Source of the DNA: Clostridiales bacterium
Lineage (GTDB): Bacteria; Bacillota; Clostridia; Oscillospirales; Butyricicoccaceae
Assembly: GCA_019420045.1 (NCBI GenBank)
Contig: JAHZHY010000227.1
Location: forward strand, 28,890-40,291
Reading direction: 5' to 3'
DNA: 11,402 nt
The notes under the pieces are model-generated. The model searched no databases, was not told where the DNA came from, and saw nothing but the letters and a program-made list of their open reading frames with translations. The position numbers and the translations under genes are program-made. Of the stretch, positions 1 through 6,190 are shown one piece after another. Every line of letters starts with the position of its first letter. The stretch's first letter is position 1.

Positions 1-529
1 CATCCCCGAAGGGGTCTACAAGCTGCTGTGGGTCACCGACTTCCCCCTCTTCGAGTACGGTGAGGACGACGAAGGAAATAAGCGGCTTTATGCCAAGCAT
101 CATCCCTTCACCGCTCCCAAGGACGAGGATCTGCCCTTGTTTGAACAAAACCCCATCGCCATGCGGGCCAAGGCCTATGACATCGTGCTCAATGGCACCG
201 AGCTGGGCGGCGGTTCCATCCGTATCCACCGCAGCGATGTGCAGCAGCGGATGTTTAAAGCCCTGGGCTTTGAAGAAGCCGACATCCAGGAGCGTTTCGG
301 CCACATGATCGAAGCCTTCCGCTATGGCGCACCTCCTCACGGCGGCCTGGCCTATGGCCTGGATCGGCTGGTGATGCTCATGGCCGGACGGGACAGCATC
401 CGGGATGTGATCGCCTTCCCCAAGGTGCAGAACGCCAGCGACCTGATGATGCATTGTCCTTCTCCTGTGGACGAAAAACAGCTGAAGGAACTGAGCATCG
501 CTCTGGATATCCCCGAAAAGAAAGAATAA
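1..529 (+). CDS. aspS: Aspartyl-tRNA synthetase, C-terminal part (partial, 5' end outside window)
   Basis: Class II aminoacyl-tRNA synthetase that charges tRNA-Asp in the cytoplasm. Reading frame 2 is open from the left edge to the TAA at 527-529 and gives the last 175 residues; bacterial AspRS is usually about 590 residues, so roughly 70% lies outside. Visible family blocks, in partial-protein numbering, are [10 protein letters not shown] (10-19), the HHPFTAPK block (33-40), [18 protein letters not shown] (59-76), and class II motif 3 around GLDRL (119-123), whose Arg contacts [14 protein letters not shown] (139-149) and [12 protein letters not shown] are the usual bacterial-type tail, with no archaeal-type shortening. 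The frame is intact and ends naturally. A terminator follows within 50 bases, so this is the last gene of its transcript. Identification is very secure. Confidence 0.97.
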   Translation, partial: IPEGVYKLLWVTDFPLFEYGEDDEGNKRLYAKHHPFTAPKDEDLPLFEQNPIAMRAKAYDIVLNGTELGGGSIRIHRSDVQQRMFKALGFEEADIQERFGHMIEAFRYGAPPHGGLAYGLDRLVMLMAGRDSIRDVIAFPKVQNASDLMMHCPSPVDEKQLKELSIALDIPEKKE

Positions 530-572
530 TTTCAAAAGGGCCGGGCGGCGAGCCGCCACTCCCTGATCCCCC

Positions 573-604
573 AAAAGGGCCGGTATTTGCCGGCCCTTTT
601 TTCT
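573..604 (+). terminator. Rho-independent terminator after aspS
   Basis: An 11-bp perfect stem (573-583 with 590-600) around a 6-base loop (584-589) has GC core GGGCCGG and runs into a U-tract at 597-602. A smaller GC hairpin, GGCGGC/GCCGCC at 544-557, lies between the aspS stop and this terminator. Confidence 0.93.
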
Positions 605-635
605 GTCCAAATTCCATGACTCCGATTTGTAAATA

Positions 636-665
636 TTGCCTATTCCTTTTCTTTGGCAGTATGAT
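636..665 (+). promoter_or_regulatory. Sigma-A-type promoter for the 160-residue membrane protein gene
   Basis: A -35-like TTGCCT at 636-641 and a -10 TATGAT at 660-665 are separated by 18 bases, in an AT-rich stretch just after the aspS terminator. Transcription would start near 672, leaving a leader of about 45 bases before the ATG at 717. The AT-rich run after the -10 makes the exact hexamer uncertain. Confidence 0.6.
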
Positions 666-716
666 AAAATATATATAACCAATTTATGCTACCTATGAAG
701 AGAAAGGGGGATCACT

Positions 717-1199
717 ATGACCTTCGTCAGAAAACATAAATGGACTCTCATCGTCCTCTGTGCTCTGGTGGTATTGTGGACGGTGCTGGAAGTAGGGCAA
801 GGACTGCTTACTCAGTATACCAGTTCCCTACGGGAACAGCTTCCCTCCCTGCGCAACCAGGCTCAAGTGGAAGCCATTGAGGCGAAAATCGAATTTTTGC
901 AGCCGATCATCCGGTTTGTGGGTAATTCCTGGGGCTACCTGATCTATTTCTTTATGGCACTGCCCCTGTTGACTCTGCTTTTCAAGCTGGAACCCTGGCT
1001 CACCCTGGCCTATTATTTGCTGGCCCATCTGTGCACCTACATCTTCTCCTGCCTGATCATGGGCGGCGGGTTGGAGATGGTTACAGCTCCCCTGAAGCAA
1101 AGCGGCTATATGATGCTGCGGGGCTACCTGATCTGGGCAGTTTTCGCTGTGGTTTTTTACCTGCGGAAGCGCCAACAACAAAAAGCGGTCCAGGCATAA
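717..1199 (+). CDS. Membrane protein of unknown function, four predicted helices
   Basis: I do not recognise a family for this 160-residue protein. The start is set by a strong purine-rich ribosome binding site (GAAAGGGGG, about 6 bases before ATG). Hydrophobic segments lie at about residues 8-30, 72-90, 94-116 and 130-148. Between helices 1 and 2 is a polar loop of about 40 residues (QYTSSLREQLPSLRNQAQV...) that could form an amphipathic or short coiled-coil helix. Basic residues at the N-terminus (RKHK) and C-terminus (RKRQQQK) suggest both ends are cytoplasmic, which puts the long loop outside the membrane. No catalytic motif is visible. It has its own promoter upstream and a perfect terminator downstream, so it is expressed alone. 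Codon use and the intact frame support a real gene. Confidence 0.85.
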   Translation: MTFVRKHKWTLIVLCALVVLWTVLEVGQGLLTQYTSSLREQLPSLRNQAQVEAIEAKIEFLQPIIRFVGNSWGYLIYFFMALPLLTLLFKLEPWLTLAYYLLAHLCTYIFSCLIMGGGLEMVTAPLKQSGYMMLRGYLIWAVFAVVFYLRKRQQQKAVQA

Positions 1200-1210
1200 C
1201 AAACACAACA

Positions 1211-1240
1211 AAAAACAGCCGGGGCATCCCGGCTGTTTTT
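1211..1240. terminator. Bidirectional terminator between convergent genes
   Basis: A 13-bp perfect inverted repeat (1211-1223 with 1228-1240) closes a 4-base loop. It has an A-run on the left arm and a T-run on the right arm, so it can end transcripts on both strands. It lies between the plus-strand membrane protein gene and the minus-strand amidohydrolase gene. Confidence 0.93.
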
Positions 1241-1255
1241 CTGTTTATGTAGATC

Positions 1256-2419
1256 TTACAGGCTCTTGTTATAGGCAACGCCGTCGATCATGGTCATCAT
1301 GCACTTGCTCAGGCTGCTGAAGGGATGGCCGCTGAACACAGCCAGGTCAGCATCCTTACCCACTTCGATGCTGCCCACTTTGTCCGCTACACCCAGCAGA
1401 CGGGCGGGATTGATGGTAACGCCTTCAAAGGCGGCCTGCTCATCCAGACCATTGACCATCAGGATGCCCACGGTGGCGGGGAGGAACTGGGTCTGGGAGC
1501 CTGTGTCGGCAGTGAGGCACACAGTGATGCCCGCTTCATGGAGCGCTGCGGGGGTGTGCAGGCTCAGGCCATGGGTTTCCTGCTTGCCCGGTCCCCACAG
1601 ATGAGGGCCTACCACACAGGTCACATTGTTCTTCTGGAGCACATCGGTGATCTTATAGCCCTCGGTGGCATGCTCAATGGAGAAGTCCAGATCAAACTCC
1701 TTGCAGATGCGGATAGCCGTGCAGATATCGTCGGCCCGGTGGGCATGGATACGGCACTTCATTTCCCGGCGCATGACGGGCACCAGAGCATCCAGCTTGA
1801 AGTCGGGCTTGGGAGCCTTGGAGGGATCTTTCTCCGCCTTGAGCAGAGCATCGGAATAATTCTTGGCATCATAGAAGGTCTGGCGCAGCAGAGCGGCTGT
1901 ACCCATACGGGTCATGGGCATCTGGTTCTTTGTGCCATAGACACGCTTGGGATTCTCGCCCAGAGCGAACTTCATCTGCTCGGTGCCGGGGATGATCATT
2001 TCCTCGGCGGTATGGCCCCGCAGCTTATAGACAATGCCGGTGCCGCCGCACACATTGGCCGAACCAGGCAGAGTGCAAACGGTGGTAAAGCCGGCGTTGC
2101 GCACCTTTTCAATGGCATAATCACAGGGGTTGATGGCGTCAGAGGCCCGCACCTGGGGAGTGATGGGATCGCTCATCTCGTTGCCATCCTTGCACAGGGC
2201 CGGCATGGTATCGGGTTCGTTAAAGTTGGAGATATGGGTATGGGCGTCGATGAAACCAGGGGTCACCCAGCCGCCCTTCACATCGATGACTTCCGCATCG
2301 GCGGGAATAGCCACATTGGCTCCCACGGCGGTGATTTTTCCCTTTTCCACCAGCACGGTGCCGTTTTCATAGGTCTCGCCGGTGACTGTCACAATTTTTC
2401 CGTTGGTAATCGCAATCAT
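1256..2419 (-). CDS. Metal-dependent amidohydrolase (imidazolonepropionase-like, COG1228-type)
   Basis: A cytoplasmic amidohydrolase-superfamily enzyme of 387 residues, expected to hydrolyse an amide or cyclic C-N bond; the substrate cannot be read from the sequence. The N-terminal beta part (ITNGKIVTVTGE..., residues 4-15) and the C-terminal NPARLLGVADKVGSIEVGKD (337-356) are the composite beta-sandwich typical of the superfamily. Probable metal ligands are H60 and H62 in the FIDAHTH motif after strand 1, H227 (HAH, 225-227), H250 (SIEH) and D305 (LTADTGS). The block TRMGTAALLRQTFYDAKNY (170-188) is seen in the cytosolic imidazolonepropionase-like subfamily. There is no signal peptide. An upstream in-frame ATG at 2470 exists, but AGAAGGAGA precedes the ATG at 2419 and is chosen. 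The gene lies 63 bases behind cls on the same strand with no terminator between, so the two are probably co-transcribed. No hutU/hutH neighbour supports a histidine-degradation role. Confidence 0.88.
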   Translation of the reverse strand: MIAITNGKIVTVTGETYENGTVLVEKGKITAVGANVAIPADAEVIDVKGGWVTPGFIDAHTHISNFNEPDTMPALCKDGNEMSDPITPQVRASDAINPCDYAIEKVRNAGFTTVCTLPGSANVCGGTGIVYKLRGHTAEEMIIPGTEQMKFALGENPKRVYGTKNQMPMTRMGTAALLRQTFYDAKNYSDALLKAEKDPSKAPKPDFKLDALVPVMRREMKCRIHAHRADDICTAIRICKEFDLDFSIEHATEGYKITDVLQKNNVTCVVGPHLWGPGKQETHGLSLHTPAALHEAGITVCLTADTGSQTQFLPATVGILMVNGLDEQAAFEGVTINPARLLGVADKVGSIEVGKDADLAVFSGHPFSSLSKCMMTMIDGVAYNKSL

Positions 2420-2429
2420 TTCGCCAAGT

Positions 2430-2435
2430 CTCCTT
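2430..2435 (-). promoter_or_regulatory. Ribosome binding site that fixes the amidohydrolase start
   Basis: AAGGAG on the minus strand sits 10 bases before the ATG at 2419. It selects that codon over the in-frame ATG 51 bases upstream (2470), which has no comparable site and would add an arginine-rich, non-family extension. Confidence 0.8.
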
Positions 2436-2482
2436 CTCATTGTTTTTTTATGGTCAAGGCCAAAGGCCATGATCCCGAAATA

Positions 2483-3949
2483 TCAAAGCAAGGGGGCTAC
2501 CAGCCGCAGAAGCCCTGCTTTCACCTTATCCGGCAGGGGGCGGCTCTGGTATTCCTCTCTGGTGAGGCGGCGGCTTTTTTCCTGATCCTGCAAAAAAACC
2601 TTCCGGCACTCCAAAGCAAAATCCCGGTCATAGACCAGGGCGTTGAGTTCATAATCCAGGTCAAAGGAACGGATATCCAGGTTGGTAGAGCCTATGGATG
2701 CCACCATATCATCCATGACAAAGGTTTTGGCATGGAGAAAACCGGGATAACGGTACACCGGAATGCCCCAGCGAAGCAATTCACCGGCATGCCACATGGT
2801 CACATGATAGGCATAGGCCTTGTCCGGCACTCCGGGGATCATCAGGCGCACATCCACTCCCGCCCGGCTGGCACAGCGCAACGCCGTCAGAAGGGTATCA
2901 TCGGGGATAAAATAGGGGGTCTGGATATAAAGATATCGACGGGCCCTTGTGATCATACCCAGATAACTTTCCTTGGTATAGGGATAGAGGCTATCCGGCC
3001 CGGAAGAGACGATCTGCACGCCCACTTGTCCGGTGTTTTCCTCTTTCATGCACTGTTCCAGGCTTTGGGAAGAGTCGATTTTCTCCACATAGGGCCGGGC
3101 GGCCTGGGAATCCAGAAAAACCCAGTCCCGGATAAACTGACGCTGTACCTGCTGGACACAGGGCCCAGTCAGCCGCACCGAGGTATCCCGCCAAGGGGTA
3201 ATCCGTCTGTCTTTCCCCAGGTAATCATCGCCGATGTTGATGCCGCCGGTGTAGGCCACTTTTCCATCAATGATGACCATTTTCCGGTGCATCCGATAGT
3301 TGACCTGCAAAACGGTACGCAAAGGGGAGGGGAGGTACCCATACACCATGCCGCCGGCCTGGATCAAAGGATCAAAATCCACCCTGTGGGTTTTGAGACA
3401 GCCCAGAGTGTCATAAATGACCCGCACCTTTACACCCTGCCGTGCTTTTCGCACCAGCAGATCCAGCAGCTTTCTGCCGCATTCATCCCGGGTTTTGAAG
3501 ATAAAATACAGCACATGGATGGTCTCTTGTGCTTCCTCGATGTCCCGAAACAGGCTTTCGTACTTTTTTTCTGCATCCACCAGCAGCCGGGCGCTGTTTC
3601 CCTGGGTGTAGACGGCCCCCGCTCCCTGCAGGTTAAGCAGCATCAGATCCCGGCAGCCCTCCCGTCCCTGGCTGCTGAGATTGAACTGGCCGGAGAGCAA
3701 AGCCCGGGCATTTTCCCCAGGGCTTGGGCCATATTCGGCCAGGCGGGGATTGGGCCGGAACCGGCGGCGGAAGAGCCGCAGCTTTCGGGTACTGCCCAGA
3801 AAGAAATAAAGCAAAAAGCCCAACCAGGGCACAAAAGCGAAGACCAAAAGCCAGGCCAATGTGCTGCCCACCTGTTTTTTGCGGAAAAACAGGATGGAAA
3901 TTGCAGCCATCACATTGAAAAAATAGAGCAAAAACAATAAGGGACTCAC
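2483..3949 (-). CDS. cls: Cardiolipin synthase (phospholipase D superfamily), GTG start
   Basis: Membrane enzyme that joins two phosphatidylglycerol molecules into cardiolipin and glycerol. From the GTG at 3949 the protein is 488 residues, the usual size for Gram-positive Cls. Two N-terminal hydrophobic helices (about 3-22 and 30-52) form the PLDc_N membrane anchor, with PWLGFLLYFFLG (41-52) typical of it. Two complete HKD active-site motifs follow: H221-K223-D228 (HRKMVIID, then GGINIGDDYLG) and H406-K408-D413 (HAKTFVMDD, then GSTNLDIRSF). Both catalytic His are present, so it should be active. The longer reading frame starting at 4051 is rejected because the likely transcript begins near 3979 and AGGAGG sits 6 bases before the GTG. 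An in-frame ATG at 3967 is a weaker alternative; it would place the AGGAGG inside the coding region. Cls is the first gene of a probable two-gene transcript with the amidohydrolase. Confidence 0.95.
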   Translation of the reverse strand: MSPLLFLLYFFNVMAAISILFFRKKQVGSTLAWLLVFAFVPWLGFLLYFFLGSTRKLRLFRRRFRPNPRLAEYGPSPGENARALLSGQFNLSSQGREGCRDLMLLNLQGAGAVYTQGNSARLLVDAEKKYESLFRDIEEAQETIHVLYFIFKTRDECGRKLLDLLVRKARQGVKVRVIYDTLGCLKTHRVDFDPLIQAGGMVYGYLPSPLRTVLQVNYRMHRKMVIIDGKVAYTGGINIGDDYLGKDRRITPWRDTSVRLTGPCVQQVQRQFIRDWVFLDSQAARPYVEKIDSSQSLEQCMKEENTGQVGVQIVSSGPDSLYPYTKESYLGMITRARRYLYIQTPYFIPDDTLLTALRCASRAGVDVRLMIPGVPDKAYAYHVTMWHAGELLRWGIPVYRYPGFLHAKTFVMDDMVASIGSTNLDIRSFDLDYELNALVYDRDFALECRKVFLQDQEKSRRLTREEYQSRPLPDKVKAGLLRLVAPLL

Positions 3950-3955
3950 ATCTTT

Positions 3956-3961
3956 CCTCCT
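3956..3961 (-). promoter_or_regulatory. AGGAGG ribosome binding site deciding a GTG start for cls
   Basis: On the minus strand the order is AGGAGG, six bases (AAAGAT), GTG. The overlapping ATG reads ATG-TGA and is an immediate stop, so GTG is the only productive codon at proper spacing. Confidence 0.8.
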
Positions 3962-3985
3962 TCTCATGATCTTCGCCACGGTATT

Positions 3986-3994
3986 ATTATAGCA
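3986..3994 (-). promoter_or_regulatory. Extended -10 promoter for cls
   Basis: The minus strand carries TGCTATAAT (3986-3994), a perfect -10 hexamer with the TGn extension. The -35 region at the right spacing is poor, as is common for extended -10 promoters. Transcription would begin near 3979, about 30 bases before the GTG start at 3949. Confidence 0.7.
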
Positions 3995-4097
3995 TAGTTT
4001 TCCTGCGGCATACTTACCGAAATACAAAGGAAAAAATCGTACAATTCTCACAGCCAGTATACGAAAAAGGACCGTTTGCCCTACCCTTCATCCATCC

Positions 4098-4130
4098 GCA
4101 AAAACCGGCGACCTGTGCGCCGGTTTTTGC
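4098..4130. terminator. Perfect 13-bp hairpin, terminator-like on both strands
   Basis: The arms at 4098-4110 and 4118-4130 pair perfectly (GCAAAAACCGGCG with its complement) around a 7-base loop (4111-4117). A-run and T-run flank the GC core, so it can act in either direction. The short five-T run followed by GC is weaker than the other terminators here. Confidence 0.7.
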
Positions 4131-4136
4131 ACTTCT

Positions 4137-4198
4137 CAAGGGGCAAGTGTGGCCGATTGACCGCTTTTAGCGGCCAATCGGCTGCACGCAGGCCCTTG
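4137..4198. repeat. Long imperfect inverted repeat, about 62 bases
   Basis: The inner stem GCCGATTG (4152-4159) pairs with CAATCGGC (4175-4182). It continues across one A/C mismatch into CCGC/GCGG (4161-4164 with 4170-4173) with a 5-base loop. An outer, partly mismatched stem joins CAAGGGGC (4137-4144) and GCCCTTG (4192-4198). There is no T-run at the end, so it is not a simple terminator; a folded RNA element or a dispersed intergenic repeat is more likely. Confidence 0.65.
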
Positions 4199-4205
4199 CA
4201 AAACT

Positions 4206-4234
4206 CAAAAAAGTGGCCAGAGGCCACTTTTTTG
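4206..4234. terminator. Bidirectional terminator with GTGGCC core
   Basis: A 13-bp perfect stem (4206-4218 with 4222-4234) around a 3-base loop AGA has six A and six T flanking the GTGGCC/GGCCAC core. It works on either strand; in context it should stop minus-strand transcripts coming from the glycosyltransferase gene. The same stem recurs at 9054-9084. Confidence 0.85.
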
Positions 4235-4242
4235 ACACGCTC

Positions 4243-4278
4243 GCAAAAAGGCGCCCGCCTAAGCGGACGCCCTTTTGC
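4243..4278. repeat. GC-rich hairpin with two mismatches
   Basis: Arms 4243-4258 and 4263-4278 pair over 16 positions with two A/C-type mismatches around a 4-base loop. Flanking AAAAA/TTTT runs make it terminator-like. It sits only 8 bases from the neighbouring terminator. Confidence 0.65.
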
Positions 4279-4280
4279 TT

Positions 4281-4305
4281 CTTTATTGTTGTGGGGGGAA
4301 TAAAG
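4281..4305. repeat. Small AT hairpin with a G-rich/C-rich loop
   Basis: CTTTATT (4281-4287) pairs with AATAAAG (4299-4305) around an 11-base loop holding six G on the plus strand, hence six C in a minus-strand RNA. It is weak on its own but directly abuts the preceding hairpin. Confidence 0.4.
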
Positions 4306-4325
4306 AGAGGTATGTTGCTGATATC

Positions 4326-4334
4326 ATAATAACA
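4326..4334 (-). promoter_or_regulatory. Possible minus-strand extended -10 sequence
   Basis: TGTTATTAT on the minus strand (TGn plus TATTAT) has no good -35. If active, transcription would start near 4318 and run through hairpins 4281-4305 and 4243-4278 into the terminator at 4206-4234, giving an RNA of about 110 bases. This is weak evidence from sequence alone. Confidence 0.25.
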
Positions 4335-4385
4335 CACCCAGAAAAAAAGATGTGGACGGTTTGTAAAGAAAATTTGAAAAATATA

Positions 4386-5462
4386 TTATTTCTCCCCTTG
4401 GTAAAAGGCCAGATTCTGCTGCAATCTCTGGTTTTCCGGCTCTTTTTCCAAGGCCCTGGCTCCATAGAAACAGGCTTTCTCTTTCTGGCCCAGATGCCAG
4501 AAGGCCAGAGCAGCCAGATCCCAGGGCACGCTGCCCCAGGCAAAGTCTTCATTGATATAGGTTTTGTCCCGCTGAGTAATGGCCAAGGCGCTTTGGCTCA
4601 TCAGCAGCACCCCAGGCCAATTCTCTTCTTGGGAAAAATACCAGGCACATTCCACATAACCCTCCCGCAAAGAGGGCGCTTCCGCCACCGCCCGGTAAAA
4701 CCAGCGCAGAGCTTCTTTCCGCCGCCCGGTCTCCAGGCAGCACCGGGCCAGATAGCGCATGGAAGCGGCCCGCTCCGCTTCCCAGGTGGAGCGGGGGAGT
4801 GCCAGATGGCGCAGAAGCTCCTCTTCGGCCTTGTGCCAGTCCCCCTGGTACATATACTCCCGGCCCAGGTAGTGAGCGCAGCGGGGGTCCCCCGGCTCTT
4901 CCCGGGCAGCCAGCTCCAAAAGGGGCAAATACTGCCCCCGGGATTTTTGGGAATCGGGCCAATGGTGCAGACACACCCCAGCGGCATCCCCCAGGGCATA
5001 TTCTTTTTCCCCCTGCCATTGCAGCACTTCGTGCACCGGATAATGCCAGACAAAACCATGGCGGCGGTGGATCTTGTTTTGCCAGAACACCATGCCCTCT
5101 CTGCTATCTTCTCCATGGCTCCACACAAAACGGCACCGGTATTGAGGGCAAGACTGCGTCAGAGCCGCCTGTTCCAGCTTTTTTCGCCAGCCTTTTTCAA
5201 ACACCTCATCCAGATCGGTGCAGACACACAGGTCGGCATCCTCGGGCACCAGGTCCAGGGATAAATTCCGTGCTTTGTCAAACCGCCAGGGGACAATCTC
5301 CCGACAGGCCACCCAGGCCCCCCGGGAAGCCAGGGCGGCCGGAGTGCCGTCCTGGCTTCCTGTGTCCAGCACATAGACCCCATCAGCCTCTGACATGGAA
5401 TCCATCCACCGGTCTGCAAAGGCTTTTTCGTCCTTGCAGATGGCATACACATAGATTTTCAT
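4386..5462 (-). CDS. GT2-family glycosyltransferase with C-terminal TPR-like repeats
   Basis: A cytoplasmic sugar transferase of 358 residues; donor and acceptor are unknown. The N-terminal GT-A domain (about 1-150) shows the start pattern YAICKDEKAFADRWM, the nucleotide-sugar motif DTGSQDGT (33-40), and the metal-binding DxD element in CTDLDEVF (81-88), then HYPVHEVL (140-147). From about 190 to 345 it is alpha-helical with TPR-like units (for example GDPRCAHYLGREYMYQGDW, 191-209, and MRYLARCCLETGRRKEALRW, 235-254). There is no signal peptide or membrane helix. GT2-plus-TPR is also the layout of the SunS-type protein glycosyltransferases, though many uncharacterised enzymes share it. The ATG lies 3 bases after the stop of the Cys-rich protein gene, so translation is probably coupled and that protein is the obvious candidate acceptor. 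That link is inference. Confidence 0.87.
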   Translation of the reverse strand: MKIYVYAICKDEKAFADRWMDSMSEADGVYVLDTGSQDGTPAALASRGAWVACREIVPWRFDKARNLSLDLVPEDADLCVCTDLDEVFEKGWRKKLEQAALTQSCPQYRCRFVWSHGEDSREGMVFWQNKIHRRHGFVWHYPVHEVLQWQGEKEYALGDAAGVCLHHWPDSQKSRGQYLPLLELAAREEPGDPRCAHYLGREYMYQGDWHKAEEELLRHLALPRSTWEAERAASMRYLARCCLETGRRKEALRWFYRAVAEAPSLREGYVECAWYFSQEENWPGVLLMSQSALAITQRDKTYINEDFAWGSVPWDLAALAFWHLGQKEKACFYGARALEKEPENQRLQQNLAFYQGEK

Positions 5463-5465
5463 GGC

Positions 5466-6182
5466 TCAGCCATCCAACCGAAGCACGGTGAGGGACAGAT
5501 TCTGATACAGGCCATCTTCCAGGCAGATCACCTGGAGGACAGCCCCTTGGGTGGCCAGAATTGCCCCCAGGGATGCGGTCTCCTTGCCCCGCCAAAGGCC
5601 TCCGGGCACGGCCTGGCCGTCCAGCAGCAGCTGAAGACCGGCTTCTTCACTGGGGTAATCCTGGACCCGGCCCTGGAGCAGCACCAGATAGGCTCCCTTT
5701 TCCAACCGGATGCCCTCTTCCTCCATGCAGGCACTGAACCCTTGCTGAGCAGCCAGGGCCAGCTTCAGCGCCGTGTCTTTTTCCCCTTGCTGTCCCCCCA
5801 CCACCGGGTCCACGCCGGTGAGATAATCATGGGCAGGCGCATCCCAGGAACAGATGCAAGAACAGGAACAGGGCTCACAGGAGCAGGGAGGACAGGGGAT
5901 ACAGGGACGATTCTCTTTGTCCTCTTCTTTCTCCGGTCCGGAAGGGCACTGACAACTGAGGCTCAGTCCCTCGGGCACCCACTGGCCGCTTTCTCTGGCC
6001 CATTGGAGAAGGGGGCTTTCGGGAAGGGACTGCTGCACCTCCTGCTGGCGCCCTTCCTTTTCCTCATAACTGCCGTCGGGCCGCACCCGCACCACCCGGC
6101 GCACCCGGTGAAGGAGCGGGGTTTCCTCCGTCTCCTCTCCGGAGACCCGGCCGGTCTTTTGTTTCCAATCGATCTCCTTCAA
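5466..6182 (-). CDS. Cys/Pro-rich protein with jelly-roll-like C-terminal half, TTG start, function unknown
   Basis: A 238-residue protein I cannot assign to a named family. The start is a TTG at 6182, chosen because AAGGAGG lies 8 bases upstream and no in-frame ATG is nearby; the open frame extends to 6422 but would run over the lexA promoter. Residues 1-72 are charged and polar (HRVRRVVRVRPDGSYEE). Residues 77-111 carry ten Cys in a Pro/Ser setting (CIPCPPCSCEPCSCSCIC at 94-111). Residues about 137-238 alternate hydrophobic and polar stretches (GIRLEKGAYLVLLQGRV, LQLLLDGQAVPGG, LQVICLEDGLYQNLSLTVL), which resembles the beta jelly-roll tail of collagen-like (BclA-type) spore or surface proteins. 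No signal peptide or membrane helix is seen. It precedes the glycosyltransferase by 3 bases. A spore-surface role is a hypothesis; a metal-binding protein is the alternative. Confidence 0.72.
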   Translation of the reverse strand: MKEIDWKQKTGRVSGEETEETPLLHRVRRVVRVRPDGSYEEKEGRQQEVQQSLPESPLLQWARESGQWVPEGLSLSCQCPSGPEKEEDKENRPCIPCPPCSCEPCSCSCICSWDAPAHDYLTGVDPVVGGQQGEKDTALKLALAAQQGFSACMEEEGIRLEKGAYLVLLQGRVQDYPSEEAGLQLLLDGQAVPGGLWRGKETASLGAILATQGAVLQVICLEDGLYQNLSLTVLRLDG

Positions 6183-6190
6183 CAGGGATC

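Larger units (their letters stand above)
3995..4385. other. Gene-free interval of about 390 bases with a cluster of five hairpins
   Basis: This stretch lies between the end of the minus-strand glycosyltransferase gene and the cls promoter. I see no convincing gene; the one modest plus-strand reading frame (4076-4303) is mostly translation of inverted repeats and is arginine-rich without a ribosome binding site. The interval contains inverted repeats at 4098-4130, 4137-4198, 4206-4234, 4243-4278 and 4281-4305, with gaps of only 2 to 8 bases. The rest, about 4306-4385, is AT-rich and contains one weak minus-strand extended -10 sequence. Confidence 0.8.

Noticed and set aside
1256..2419. Calling the amidohydrolase hutI (imidazolonepropionase of histidine degradation)
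   Set aside because: Only superfamily-level similarity is visible, and no other hut gene is present; the cls neighbour does not support that pathway.
1325..3940. An uninterrupted 871-codon open frame on the plus strand, antisense to the amidohydrolase and cls genes
   Set aside because: It lies opposite two clearly recognisable genes, its composition (His, Gly, Gln, Ile rich) is typical of reverse-strand reading of GC-rich codon usage, it has no ribosome binding site at its start, and it passes through the intergenic gap between the two genes.
3950..4051. Start of cls at 4051
   Set aside because: The extended -10 promoter at 3986-3994 lies within that extension, so the transcript could not include it; the GTG at 3949 has AGGAGG at ideal spacing.
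4076..4303. Plus-strand 75-codon frame in the hairpin cluster
   Set aside because: Arginine-rich translation of inverted repeats, no ribosome binding site, no promoter; better explained as non-coding repeat structure.
4098..4305. CRISPR array or integron attC cluster
   Set aside because: The hairpins differ in sequence and length, there are no equal spacers or repeated units, and no cas or integrase gene is nearby.
4275..5264. Plus-strand 329-codon open frame opposite the glycosyltransferase gene
   Set aside because: Antisense shadow of a gene with clear GT2 motifs; no family signature of its own and it starts inside a hairpin.
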